From Ascoidea asiatica (Eukaryota > Ascomycota > Saccharomycetes > Ascoideales > Ascoideaceae), in contig BCKQ01000012.1 in assembly GCA_001600695.1 (NCBI GenBank), positions 272,096 through 336,095 on the forward strand: 64,000 nucleotides of DNA. The letters are read 5' to 3'. The notes under the pieces are model-generated. The model did not search any database. It was not told the DNA's origin and saw only the letters and a program-made list of their open reading frames with translations. Both the position numbers and the translations under genes were made by a program. Within the stretch, counting starts at the first letter, position 1, and the number at the start of each line of letters is the position of its first letter. Positions 54,297-64,000 of this stretch are shown in pieces.

Positions 54297-55344
54297 ATCT
54301 TCAGACTTTGAATATATTAGTTACTATTGAAAAAAAAGAAGAAGAGCCTTATATAGGCAAATAATCTTGAATTCAGTTGAAATCATAGCATAATAACAAA
54401 ACATTTATTACCATATCTTATTATGGGTACTTAAAAAATTAAAAGTTTCCTAATTCGGACTGCTTTTATCCACCATTTTACATATTCCTCATAGACTTCA
54501 AATATTCCACTTATTTTTTTTTATAATCAAATTAATTGGAAAAATTCAAAGCTCCCTTGGGAAAGTATTTTAAAATTAACAGTATTTTACAGTGAAAATA
54601 AGAAAAAAGTAATACAGTAATTTTTATTTAAATCAAAAAGAAAAGTATCAATAATTGTTTAAGGATGTAATTAATTTCAATACTTTCAATTTATCAATGA
54701 ATCAATTAACTTTTTTTTAATTCAACGAAAATTTCGATTTTAAAACTTTTAATTCCTTTTCACATTTTTTACAATTACATACAATTCCATAACTATTTCT
54801 TAAACGTTTATTTATTGCCTGATAACAATGTTACAAATAATTCTTTTTTTTACCTTCTGATTCTGGTCCTGTAAACTACTTCTGTTAAATAGAAAGGGGA
54901 AAATTAAAATGGAAATATAGAAATAGCCTTATAGATACTAAATGTTGGTATTTTGAAAAAATATTCACTTTACCACACCTTGTTTTAATCCTGACACTTA
55001 AAAGTTTCCTATTTCAAACTGTTTTTATTTCACCACATTTAGAAAATCCGTCGGTTATTCGAATATCCAGCGGCACGGATAGACATTCCGAAAAAAACAT
55101 ATCCATTTAGCACAATGCCTTTTCCAGTTTCCGTTTTTGGTAAATTTTATTTGTGAGACCAGAATTACGGGTCATCTATTCTTTTCTGTTTTTTGTTTTC
55201 AAATTCAATTTCAGTTTCAAACCTTTTCAGAATTCAATGGAATTTGATTAAATTTAATGAAGTTTGATGAGAAATATTTATGTAAAATTCATATTCAAGT
55301 TCTATTCAAATAACTTTTAAAAGAAAAATATATATGAAGCAACA
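54297..55344. promoter_or_regulatory. Divergent region between SET5-like gene and GPI18
   Basis: Contains the SET5 remnant at 54717-54840. A mildly GC-richer patch lies at about 55045-55110. No other gene seen. Confidence 0.55.
54717..54840 (-). pseudogene. Remnant of a second SET5-like gene (C-terminal end only)
   Basis: On the minus strand a short frame reads NKRLRNSYGIVCNCKKCEKE and ends after another dozen residues at TAA 54717-54719. It matches the post-SET end of the neighbouring gene (RRKKLRVDYGIMCKYKRC) and of yeast Set5 (RRELRVNWGFLCQCDRC). The post-SET Cys pattern is better kept here than in the larger copy. No upstream SET domain remains. It is about 420 bp upstream of the other copy in the same orientation, so this looks like the stub of a tandem duplicate. 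Confidence 0.75.
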
Positions 55345-56844
55345 ATGAAATTCAATCACTTTATCAAAATTACATCTTTTTTCATATTCATCAAACTTTT
55401 AATATCAATAATTGTCATTTTCACTCCTTATCAATTCGATACTTCTTCACAATTAATTGTAAATAGTTCTGAAATTTTAAATGAAAAAAATAAATTCATT
55501 GAAACTTGTTCAAGTATTTTCAATTCTTTTATAAGTCAATTATTATACTTTATTTCAAATTCATTTCAAAGTTATGATCAACTTAATCAAATTAATCGAT
55601 TAACTTCAACTTTTAAGAATTCTTTAAAATTTTTAATTGAAAATCTTATAAATAAATTAATTGTTTGGGATGCTGTTTATTTTACGAAACTATTTCAATA
55701 TGGAATTGATTATGAACATGAATATGTTTTTGGTCCATTTTGGTGGAGATTCATAAACTTTATATCTAAAAATTTATTTAATTACCTTGAAATTTCAAGA
55801 AATTTTTACTTTGAATTAATTTTAAGTATAATTTTAACTAATTTTTTTCATTATTTATCATGTATAATTTTATATTATTTAACTTCAACTTCATTTAAGA
55901 GAAACTCTTTATTTAAGAGATCTTCAAATTTAAATATGCCATTAAAATCTTCTTTATTATTTATTTTATCTCCAAGTGGTATATTTCTTTTTGCTCCATA
56001 TTCAGAATCTTTATCATGTCTTTTAAGTTTCACTGCGATTTATTTAAGAGAAATTTCAATAAACTTCAATGATACAAATTTAAATAAATTCAAAATTTCA
56101 AATCCTTATTTAATTTCAATTCCAAATATAAATTCATTTTTAAAAAAGATTTCTTATTTTATTTCAGGTACTTTAATTTCTTTTGGGTTTTTAACAAGAT
56201 CAAATATTTTATTTTTAGGAATATTTTATTTATATGATTTAATAATTTTTTTAAAATCAAATCAATTTAATTTAGCTTTTTTATCTTTAATTACTGGTTC
56301 TCAATTATTTTTATCTGTAATTTATTCAATAATTTTACCATATTTAGAATTTTGTCCATCAAGAGGTAAATGGTGTAATTCTTTTGATAAATCCTTAATT
56401 AAATTTTCTCAAACTTATTATTGGAATAATGGTTTCTTAAGATATTGGTCATTATCAAATTTACCAAATTTTTTATTAACTTTACCAATAATTTTATTAT
56501 TTTTAAACTCTATTAATCATTTTAATAAAAGATATTATTGTTTAAATTTATATCCAATAATTTTAATTTCAAAAATATTTTTAATTATTGGTATTTTATT
56601 TTGGAATGTTCAAATTTTAATTAGAATAAGTTGTTTTTTACCTTTACCTTATTGGTATCTTAGTGATAAATTAAATTTATCAATTGAATCTAAATCAAAA
56701 GTTGGAAAAGTATTTAAAGAAAATATAAATAAAAATTCAATTAAAATTAATTTCTTTAATACTGAAAAGATATTTATAATATGGATGATATTATGGATAA
56801 CAGTTCAATCTTCTTTATTTGCTGCTTTTTTACCACCTGCTTAA
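55345..56844 (+). CDS. GPI18: GPI mannosyltransferase II (PIG-V family)
   Basis: ER-membrane enzyme adding the second mannose to the GPI precursor; 499 residues (yeast 433). Multi-spanning, with about eight to nine hydrophobic segments. Family marks include the lumenal WDAVYFTKLFQYGIDYEHEY with FGPFWW, then SPSGIFLFAPYSESL and FCPSRGKWC, and the C-terminal SSLFAAFLPPA. Asn/Ser-rich loops, especially residues 45-100, add length. Its product pathway supplies the anchors of GPI proteins such as the two adhesins here, though adjacency is not meaningful. Convergent with MRM1, with about 170 bp between. Confidence 0.94.
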   Translation: MKFNHFIKITSFFIFIKLLISIIVIFTPYQFDTSSQLIVNSSEILNEKNKFIETCSSIFNSFISQLLYFISNSFQSYDQLNQINRLTSTFKNSLKFLIENLINKLIVWDAVYFTKLFQYGIDYEHEYVFGPFWWRFINFISKNLFNYLEISRNFYFELILSIILTNFFHYLSCIILYYLTSTSFKRNSLFKRSSNLNMPLKSSLLFILSPSGIFLFAPYSESLSCLLSFTAIYLREISINFNDTNLNKFKISNPYLISIPNINSFLKKISYFISGTLISFGFLTRSNILFLGIFYLYDLIIFLKSNQFNLAFLSLITGSQLFLSVIYSIILPYLEFCPSRGKWCNSFDKSLIKFSQTYYWNNGFLRYWSLSNLPNFLLTLPIILLFLNSINHFNKRYYCLNLYPIILISKIFLIIGILFWNVQILIRISCFLPLPYWYLSDKLNLSIESKSKVGKVFKENINKNSIKINFFNTEKIFIIWMILWITVQSSLFAAFLPPA

Positions 56845-57018
56845 TCCATTCTTAGATTATCATATATTATCAATTGTATATTATTATTATCTTTTTCATA
56901 ATCATCATCATCATCATCATCATCATGACCATCATTTACATTATTCATGTCATTATAGTATTGCTTTTATTATATACAAGATTTATATAAAATTATATAA
57001 AGTAAAATACAAATTTTT

Positions 57019-59022
57019 TTAGATATTTAATAATTTACTCATTAATAATGAAGCTGCAACACTAACATTTAAAGAATCTACAGATGATTCACCATTAATA
57101 ATTTCTTCTCTTGGACTATTTAATGTTACTGTGAAATCACTTCTATCAATAATATTTTTCCTAATACCTTTTGCTTCACCACCCATTATTAAAACACATG
57201 GATTAGTTTCAAGTAATGAAGTTAAATCATCATACTCTAATTTTATTACATTATTTATATTTTCATTATAATGTTTTTTAAAAATTTCAGATCTTTCAGT
57301 TGTTGCAGAAATAAATTTCCAACCATTTTTTTTAGATTCTTCCATAAATGAAAGTGGTTTCATTGCAGAATATATATTTATAAATTCTAAAGAACCTGAT
57401 GAAGTTTTTGCAACAACTGGTGAAAGTGGTGCACAATTATTTCCACTCATTACAACAAAATCAATTCCTAAAAAATATGCACTTCTTAAAACAGCTCCAA
57501 TATTATGAGGATCAGTAATTTCATCTAAAAATATACCTAAAGGATATAATTTTGGATTTCTTTTTGGAATAGTATTAAGTTTTTCAATAACTTCATCTGA
57601 GAATATTGATTTAACAATTGAATAACTTTTTATAGTTTCAATTTGTTTTGAGTTTTTTTTTTTAGATTTTTTTTCTCCTTTGATAGAATTTATTTTTTCT
57701 TCTTTTGATTTTACTTCTGGTTCTCCTTTTAGTTCTTCTACTGTATCTTCTTTTAGTTCTAGTTCAGATTCTTGTTTTGGTTCTTTGATGGATTGTTCTT
57801 CTGTAGTAGGTTCAACGTTTTCCTTAACTTCTGTTTCTTCTTCTTCTACTTTTATTTCAGTTTTTTCCTTTATTTGTTCCTTTATTTTAATTTCTTCTTC
57901 TTTTATTTGTTCATTGATTTTTTGTTGAATAAGTTTATCAGTATCATTTTCTTGATTTGATATTATAACTTTATTCAAATATTTAATTTGCTCAACTTCA
58001 ATTTTACCAACTTCTAAAACATAACCATTATGAACACTATTATTTGAATAATAATTTAATAAATGTTTAGAATCTAATAATTCAATTGGAATTTTTTTTT
58101 CTTTTGCTAATTTTAAAATTTTATTTTGTTCATTTAATTCATTTGAAGGATTATAAATTAAAAGTCTTGAGAAATTTGTTCTTTTAGGACTTTCTAAACA
58201 TGCTAAAACTGCAGAAGTTCCAAAAGCATAATCTGATATAGTATTTGTATGACTATTTGTAAAATTAAATTTTGGTCTTGATCGATCAGAAAATGATGAT
58301 TCAGTAGATTCAGAATATTCAAATGATTTTGAAGGTTTAGAAAATTCTGAAGATCCTGATGACCATGATTTAGTTTTTCTATCAAAAGGTTTATTACCAG
58401 ATTGAAAAGGAGCTTTATCGGAATTTTCATAATTATTTTTACTAAATGAAGAAAATTTATCGCTTTTATCTCTAAATGAGTTTCCTTCATATCTTTTTTT
58501 ATTATTTGATTTTCCTCTATCATAAGATTTTGTATTAAAATTATCTTTATCTCTTTTATATGGTTTTTCATTATAAGAATCTCCTCTATTATAGTCATTA
58601 TTTCCTCTGTCAAAAGGTTTTCTTCTAAAATCATTATCTTTATGGGAAGAAAAATTATTTTTATAATCATTTCCATCTTTTTTGAAAAAGTTCTCTTTTC
58701 TTTCATCATTATCAAATCTTTTATTTTTTTTTCCCTCATGAAATGCTTTTTGAGCAGCATGAACATGAGAATATTTTTTTCTAAACCAAGTATCTTTATC
58801 TTGTCCATCTCTTTCCCAGGCCTTCACTCGCCTTTTCTCAGGAAAGTTTCTATCAAAACTATCTCTTCTTGTATTATAACTATTGGAACCATTTTTGAAT
58901 TCGGGTATTCCTGGTCTAATTGGATTCTCATCGTATTTACTCACTATTGAGGAAATTGAAAAGGATCTGAAACTGTGGAGGACTGTTCTGCCTCTGAGCG
59001 AACATATATCAACTCTGAGCAT
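57019..59022 (-). CDS. MRM1: Mitochondrial 21S rRNA 2'-O-methyltransferase
   Basis: SpoU-family enzyme that methylates a guanosine ribose in the peptidyl-transferase centre of the large mitochondrial rRNA; 667 residues against 412 in yeast. The SPOUT catalytic part is the last 180 residues: LDEITDPHNIGAVLRSAYFL, NCAPLSPVVAKTSSGSLE, LIMGGEAKGIR and the C-terminal VDSLNVSVAASLLMSKLL, all three SpoU motifs. A substrate-binding domain precedes it (SDYAFGTSAVLACLES). Extra length comes from an Arg/Lys/Asp/Asn-rich segment (residues 85-250, with repeated KSYDRG-like words) and an acidic Glu/Lys insert (360-470). A basic, Ser-rich N terminus fits mitochondrial import. Confidence 0.95.
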   Translation of the reverse strand: MLRVDICSLRGRTVLHSFRSFSISSIVSKYDENPIRPGIPEFKNGSNSYNTRRDSFDRNFPEKRRVKAWERDGQDKDTWFRKKYSHVHAAQKAFHEGKKNKRFDNDERKENFFKKDGNDYKNNFSSHKDNDFRRKPFDRGNNDYNRGDSYNEKPYKRDKDNFNTKSYDRGKSNNKKRYEGNSFRDKSDKFSSFSKNNYENSDKAPFQSGNKPFDRKTKSWSSGSSEFSKPSKSFEYSESTESSFSDRSRPKFNFTNSHTNTISDYAFGTSAVLACLESPKRTNFSRLLIYNPSNELNEQNKILKLAKEKKIPIELLDSKHLLNYYSNNSVHNGYVLEVGKIEVEQIKYLNKVIISNQENDTDKLIQQKINEQIKEEEIKIKEQIKEKTEIKVEEEETEVKENVEPTTEEQSIKEPKQESELELKEDTVEELKGEPEVKSKEEKINSIKGEKKSKKKNSKQIETIKSYSIVKSIFSDEVIEKLNTIPKRNPKLYPLGIFLDEITDPHNIGAVLRSAYFLGIDFVVMSGNNCAPLSPVVAKTSSGSLEFINIYSAMKPLSFMEESKKNGWKFISATTERSEIFKKHYNENINNVIKLEYDDLTSLLETNPCVLIMGGEAKGIRKNIIDRSDFTVTLNSPREEIINGESSVDSLNVSVAASLLMSKLLNI

Positions 59023-59726
59023 TGTGTGTCTATAAGTCTATATCTATATCTATATATATATATATATCTATGATTGAACAATAATATAAAAGCACTTCAA
59101 AATACTTCTCTTCATATGAAAAGTTTCCATTGTCAAAATCCCAAATTTTCCAAATTCGACCTTTTTTTTTTTTTTTTTTTGTTTTTGTTTTGAAAATTCA
59201 AAAAAACTTTCTCAGTGGCGTAGTTTCCATTTTGGATGTTAGTGGCTTTAGCATGTTCACCGCCACGTTGCTCTTTTCTCATTTTTCATTGCTGTGCGCT
59301 GCGCTGGAACAATTGCTAAAAGGTGTCATTTCTCAAAAGGCACGAAAAAAAAGCAAAAAAATAAAAAAATCGGGAGGATTTCTTATTATTGGAAAAGAAA
59401 TAAAATAAATACTTCAAATACATCATACTTAAAACAAGTCAAAATATATAATATACATATTATTATATTATAGAATCATTATCCAGAGTTAATAAATTTG
59501 AAATTGGAATTCGTAATTCTTTTTTAGCTATTATTCTTTTATTATTTTAGCTTTTATTTATTCTTTAGGTACTAAAGAACATTAAATTTCACTTTCACTT
59601 TTTAAAGTGGCTTTTAAGTCAAAATATCTTATATAAAGATTATAAATTTACATTTCAGAAAAAATATAAAATTATTAGAAACTTAACTAATAAAAAAATA
59701 TAAAACTTACTTGAAAAAACAGAAAA
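59023..59726. promoter_or_regulatory. Divergent promoter region MRM1/ECT1
   Basis: Begins with a TATATC/TATA-rich microsatellite (about 59032-59070), then a run of about 20 T at 59161-59180, then a GC-richer patch at about 59212-59340, then AT-rich DNA to ECT1. The 92-codon ORF at 59130-59408 spans these and is not supported. Confidence 0.6.
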
Positions 59727-59771
59727 ATGACAAAACCTGAACAGATGAGTAGCAATAACAATAACAATAAC

Positions 59772-59806
<35 letters not shown>

Positions 59807-61016
59807 TCAGATAGAATTATATGATTCAAGAATTTGGGTTGATGGTTGTTTTGATTTTACACATCATGGACATGCAGGAGCAATATTACAAGCCAGAAGA
59901 TTAGGTAATGAATTATATGCAGGAGTTCATTCAGATGAAGAAATTTTAAAAAATAAAGGTCCAACAGTAATGAAATTAGATGAAAGATTAGTTGCTGTTA
60001 ATGCATGTAAATGGGTTACAAAATCTATACCAAATGCACCATATGTTACAGATCCAAATTTTTTAAATAAATTTCATTGTAAATATGTTGTTCATGGTGA
60101 TGATATTACAACAGATGCTAATGGTGAAGATTGTTATAAAATTTGTAAAGATTTAAATAGATTTTTAGTTGTTAAAAGAACTCCAAATATTTCAACAACA
60201 GATTTAGTTGGAAGAATGTTATTATTTTCAAAAAATCATTTTATACCAACAATTTTATCAAAAGATTTAATTAATAATAAAAATGAGAATTATATATTAT
60301 CAAAAGAAAGTAAATTAAAATTTAAAGATTATGCAACAGCTTCAAATGGTATTGATTTAAATTCATTAGTTTATATTTATACAAAAGATAATTTAAAATT
60401 AAATGAATTTATTGAACCTTCATTAGAAATTTTAAATAAATTTAAAAAAAATGGTATATATTTTATTGATGGTGGTTTTGATTTATTTCAATCTGGTCAT
60501 ATTGAAGCTTTAAGAATAATTTATGAAAAGGCAAAATTAAAAAATATTGGTATAATTGTTGGTATAAATGATGATAATTCAATAAATTTAAATAAAGGTT
60601 TAAATTATCCAATAATGAATTTATTTGAAAGATCATTATGTGTTTTACAATGTAAATATATTGATGGTATAATTTTAGGTTCACCATATATACCAAATAA
60701 TTTTTTTTTTAAAAATTTAGGTAATAAATTTAATAATAAAGTTTTAAAAATATTTCATGGACCAACAAATGAATATATTAAAGAAAATAATAATAAAGAT
60801 AATAATAAATTTATTGATCCATATAAAGAATCAAAATTAATTGGAATTTATGAAAATATTGGTAAACATAAATATGATAATATTTCTACAGAAGTTATTG
60901 TTAAAAGAGTTTTAGATAATAGAAAAGCATATGAAGAAAGACAAAGAAAAAAAGGATGGAAAAGTGAAATTGAAAGAAAATTAGAAATGAGTGAAAAAGA
61001 AAGTAATAATGAATGA
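59727..61016 (+). CDS. ECT1: CTP:phosphoethanolamine cytidylyltransferase
   Basis: Makes CDP-ethanolamine in the Kennedy pathway to phosphatidylethanolamine; 429 residues (yeast 323). Two tandem cytidylyltransferase domains as in the family. The first has WVDGCFDFTHHGHAGAILQA (HxGH) with VHSDEEI and later VKRTPNISTTDLVGRM. The second has FIDGGFDLFQSGHIEAL, in which the first His of HxGH is Gln; PCYT2-type second domains are known to be altered. A pure Asn run of about 20 codons follows the first eight residues. Codon use is strongly monotonous. Confidence 0.95.
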
Positions 61017-61588
61017 ATGAACTCTTTTTCATTAAAAGATTTTTGTTTAAAATTAAAATTTTTTGTAATAATAAATTTTTTTTTGTATTAATATTTTTTT
61101 ATCATTTTACTTTTTTCTTGTTAGTTTTTTGTTTACCATATACATTTTTACTTTTACTTTTACCTTTACCTTTACTTTTACCTTTACTTTTACCTTTAAT
61201 AGTTTAATAATATCTAATATTATTAGTTAATTTCACCCTTAATCATTAATAACATTATTCAAGTCAATCAATCAATCAGTTAATCAATAAATAAATAAAT
61301 AAATACCCTTCTTTTAATAAACTTATACGCGTACACAGTTATGAAGTTGTGAAGTTGTGAAGTTGTAAATTTGGTCATTTTCCAAATCGGCAATTTCAGT
61401 GAGTTCCGGGGAGATGATCCGGTTGGGATCCGAGGCCCGAAGTCTTTTCGGGTATTCTACAGATAAATGCGTAATTTATTATTTTGTGTTATTTTGTGTT
61501 ATTATATTATATTATATTATTATATTATTATATTATATTATATGTTATTATAAGAGAATAAATTATCCTTTGAGATTTTAAATAGATA
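61017..61588. other. Convergent 3' region with microsatellites and a GC-rich patch
   Basis: Contains a CTTTTA/CTTTAC repeat (61147-61199), AATC and AATA repeats (about 61260-61302), GAAGTTGT repeats (about 61341-61370) and ATATT repeats (about 61500-61550). A short GC-rich patch at about 61398-61450 includes GATCCGGTTGGGATCCGAGG. I tested the patch for a tRNA and found no cloverleaf. No gene seen. Confidence 0.55.
61147..61199. repeat. CTTTTA/CTTTAC hexamer repeat
   Basis: Tandem hexamers alternating CTTTTA and CTTTAC, just after ECT1. Confidence 0.85.
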
Positions 61589-62031
61589 TTATAAGTTTTT
61601 GAAATTATCTTTTTCGAGAGTATGCTGATTGTGATAATGATTATGGTTATGACTATGAGTGTGAATATGGTTATGGCTATGATTATGATTGTGATTGTGA
61701 TTATGTTTATAAGTATGATGAGGCATCATACAATGATCATAAAACATTTTTCTTTTGAAATCATCATAACTAAAACTATTTCTTTTTAATAACTTACTAT
61801 TATCTTTGATATTATCTTTAATATTATCTTTGTCGATTGAATCCTTTTTAATATCATTTGAATTAACATTATTAAGATTATTATCATTATTATCATTATT
61901 ATCTTCATTACTTTTACATTTTTTACATTCATTACATTCAACACATTCAATACATTCAATATAATTATTTGAATTATTTGAATTATTATTATTTAAATTA
62001 CTTATTGAAAGGTTATTAAAAGAGGATAAAA

Positions 62032-62089
<58 letters not shown>

Positions 62090-62743
62090 ATCTAAATTTG
62101 AATTTAAATTATAATCTAAATTTAAATCTAAATTTGAATCTAAATTTGTATTTGAATTTGAATTTGAATTTGAGAAATTAAAAGGGGATAATATAATTGG
62201 AGATAATGGTTTTGGAGATAATATTGAACATGAAATACCTGACATTAAGAAACTTTTATCAGAATGATTGAAATTTAATTTATTTAATTTAATTTTATCA
62301 TTTTTGTTATCATTATCATTATCATCATTTGATAAAAACTTTGGAAATTTAGAATTTGAATTTGAATTATAATTTGAAATGGAATTATAATTTGAATTAG
62401 AATTTGAAGAATGAGAATTTGGAGTATCTGAATTAATAGAAGAATTAATATTATTATTATTATTATTATTATTATGATTATAATCATAATTATAATTATA
62501 TTCATTATCATTATAATTATTTATATTATTATTAATATTATTATTTTTGATATTATTATTTTTAATAGCATCATTATAAAAAGAAGTTGATTTTTTTTGT
62601 AATTTAAATTTTAAATCAATTGAATTATTTAAATTATTTAAATCATTATTTAAATTATTATTATTAATATTATTAAATGGAGTTTTTATTGGTTCTGGAG
62701 GAATTTCATTTAATTCATTTAATGATAAATAATTTGAAGACAT
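61589..62743 (-). CDS. Asn-rich protein with Cys cluster and His-rich tail, function unknown
   Basis: 384 residues, unrecognised. Much is Asn/Ser/Asp low complexity, including an uninterrupted Asn run from an ATT repeat at 62032-62088. Ordered-looking islands are MSSNYLSLNELNEIPPEP at the start, DKSFLMSGISCSILSPKPLS with PIILSPF in the middle, and RNSFSYDDFKRKMFYDHCMM near the end. Two unusual pieces: CIECVECNECKKC, four Cys-X2-Cys steps in a row, and a C-terminal run alternating His with Asn, Ser or Thr (about residues 345-373). Both could bind metal, but repeat slippage is an equal explanation. The SP-rich middle suggests proline-directed phosphorylation. A single long frame with a clean ATG supports a real gene. 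Confidence 0.6.
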
Positions 62744-64000
62744 TTTTAATTAAATTTATTAATTTATTAAAGTTATATTTGGAATTGAAATTGAAATTGA
62801 AATTGAAATTGAATTGAATGGAATTAAATAATACAATTGAGATTTGATATAATTAAATAATTAATTTATTATATATAATGAATTGAATAAATTTGGGTAA
62901 ATCTGGGGATGTATATATTATATTTTATTATATGATTGAATGATATTAGAATATTTCTAAGATAATTCTAAGACTCTTCTAAGATAATTCTAAGATATTT
63001 CTAAGATATTTTTAAGAGAATTTTAATAAAATTTTAAAGGAAACTAAAAAAAAGTTAATAAAATTCAAGGGATTTGAATAAAATTAAAGAAACTGATAAA
63101 ATTTAATCAAAAAATAATTCAATTTCCGAAGTTTTTGTATTTGATAATATTTTCATATTATTTCAATAATATTTCAATAATATTTCAATATTATTTCACC
63201 TTCTGTGTCATTGTTTGCCATTTCTCCAAGAAGTTTTCCTTCGAGAGTTGTGTGATTGAAGAGACACAAGAGCAAAGTGTGAAAGAAGTGAAGACAGCAG
63301 AAAGTGGAACTGGAGCTGGAAGCGTAGCAGCATAAAAAGAATATTAAAAAAACAGAGCAGTTACTCAGTCACTCCTCGAACCAGAACAGTCTTAAACAGG
63401 CAGGTGGAGGAGGCAGGACAAGGCAGCCGGAGCCGGGGAGAGGCAGGTGCATGTCCGCTCGTTCCTTCCGACTGTCGCTGGCGGATGGCAGCTGGTTTAA
63501 GCTTAAATTAAGACACCCCGCACAGATACTGGCTGTGGAGTACATCTCTATACAGTAAGTCAGGGCTCAAAACAAGTACCATTATTGTAGTCTCATGCAT
63601 GTCACGTTACACAAGAGCTCCTAATTATTGGTCTCAAGTGTATCACCTGCATTTTTGTATCCTTTGTTATGGATCCGAGTGCAGTACCTCATTAAGCCTC
63701 ACCATGCTTCCGTTGCTGCATGCTTTACGCAGTGCTGTTCCTGCTTCCGATGCTCTTCCAGTGTGGGGGACGCTGCCTGTGACTAATCTCTGGGCTATTA
63801 TTGGCTGGATAGCGGTCGGATCTCCAGCTCATCTGCTTCCTCCACTTATCGACTTAATAGCTTGAATAGTTTAAATAACTTAAATCACTTGCCGTAATAA
63901 ATTCATTCAATTCAATAAATTCATTCAATTCATATTTTTGTAATTGGTTCGAAGATTTTAAATTCTTCTCCATGTCAATTTAAAAGTCACTTTTATTTAT
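62744..64000. promoter_or_regulatory. Right-edge region upstream of the Asn/His-rich gene
   Basis: AT-rich with short GAAATT and TTCTAAGATA-type repeats to about 63190, then a large GC-richer island at about 63215-63860, then AT-rich again. The island has ORFs (63135-63335, 63599-63865), but their codon use differs from every gene here and neither has recognisable domains. No tRNA or other known RNA signature was found. Confidence 0.5.

Noticed and set aside
59130-59408. 92-codon ORF between MRM1 and ECT1
   Set aside because: Begins with a translated poly-T run and ends in poly-A derived Lys; a chance frame.
61398-61450. Possible tRNA in a GC-rich patch after ECT1
   Set aside because: No acceptor stem, anticodon arm or GGTTCGA-type T loop could be drawn.
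63599-63865. 88-codon ORF at the right edge
   Set aside because: Open frame in a GC-richer patch, Leu/Pro-rich without a domain; better explained by composition.

Overview
The window reads as nuclear DNA of a budding yeast (Saccharomycotina). Genes are dense and nearly all intronless, the base composition is very AT-rich, and Asn-rich low-complexity tracts are common. Many products are recognisable Saccharomycotina orthologues: Pse1, Mst1, Vrp1, an Fks3-type glucan synthase, Nbp2, Hap2, Gir2, Lto1, Mtd1, Gpi18, Mrm1 and Ect1. An alternative oxidase is also present. Three CTG codons in the glucan synthase fall at positions that are hydrophobic in its relatives. This fits CUG read as leucine and argues against the CUG-Ser clade. 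I do not name a species.
Layout. 1-10.4 kb: DLD2-like D-2-hydroxyacid dehydrogenase (-), divergent from the importin PSE1 (+); a tRNA-Gln(UUG) (-); mitochondrial threonyl-tRNA synthetase MST1 (-). 10.4-19.6 kb: verprolin VRP1 (+), then a large GPI-anchored repeat adhesin (-) with a 2.9-kb upstream region. 19.6-27.5 kb: alternative oxidase (+) and an FKS3-type 1,3-beta-glucan synthase (+). 28-37.4 kb: a CBS/PB1 tail-anchored protein (-), an unusual protein-kinase-like protein (-) and an unassigned two-segment membrane protein (-). 38.2-43.8 kb: a second, larger adhesin (-), clearly a paralogue of the first. 45.3-52.4 kb: NBP2 (+) with an in-frame stop, HAP2 (+), GIR2 (-), a spliced LTO1 (+) and MTD1 (-). 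53.3-64 kb: a frameshifted SET5 homologue (-) with a second, mostly erased SET5 remnant beside it, GPI18 (+), MRM1 (-), ECT1 (+), and an Asn/His-rich unknown (-).
Themes. Several products act at the cell surface or in GPI and phospholipid synthesis (two GPI adhesins, FKS3, GPI18, ECT1), and several in mitochondria (DLD2, MST1, AOX, MRM1). Yeast gene order is not operonic, so I read no pathway into adjacency.
Points worth following: the in-frame TAA in NBP2 followed by a conserved-looking tail; the LTO1 microexon and its intron with a long AT repeat; the decaying SET5 pair; the two adhesins with near-identical 5' coding ends; the kinase-like protein; and GC-richer islands that appear in promoter-containing intergenic regions and hardly at all between convergent genes.
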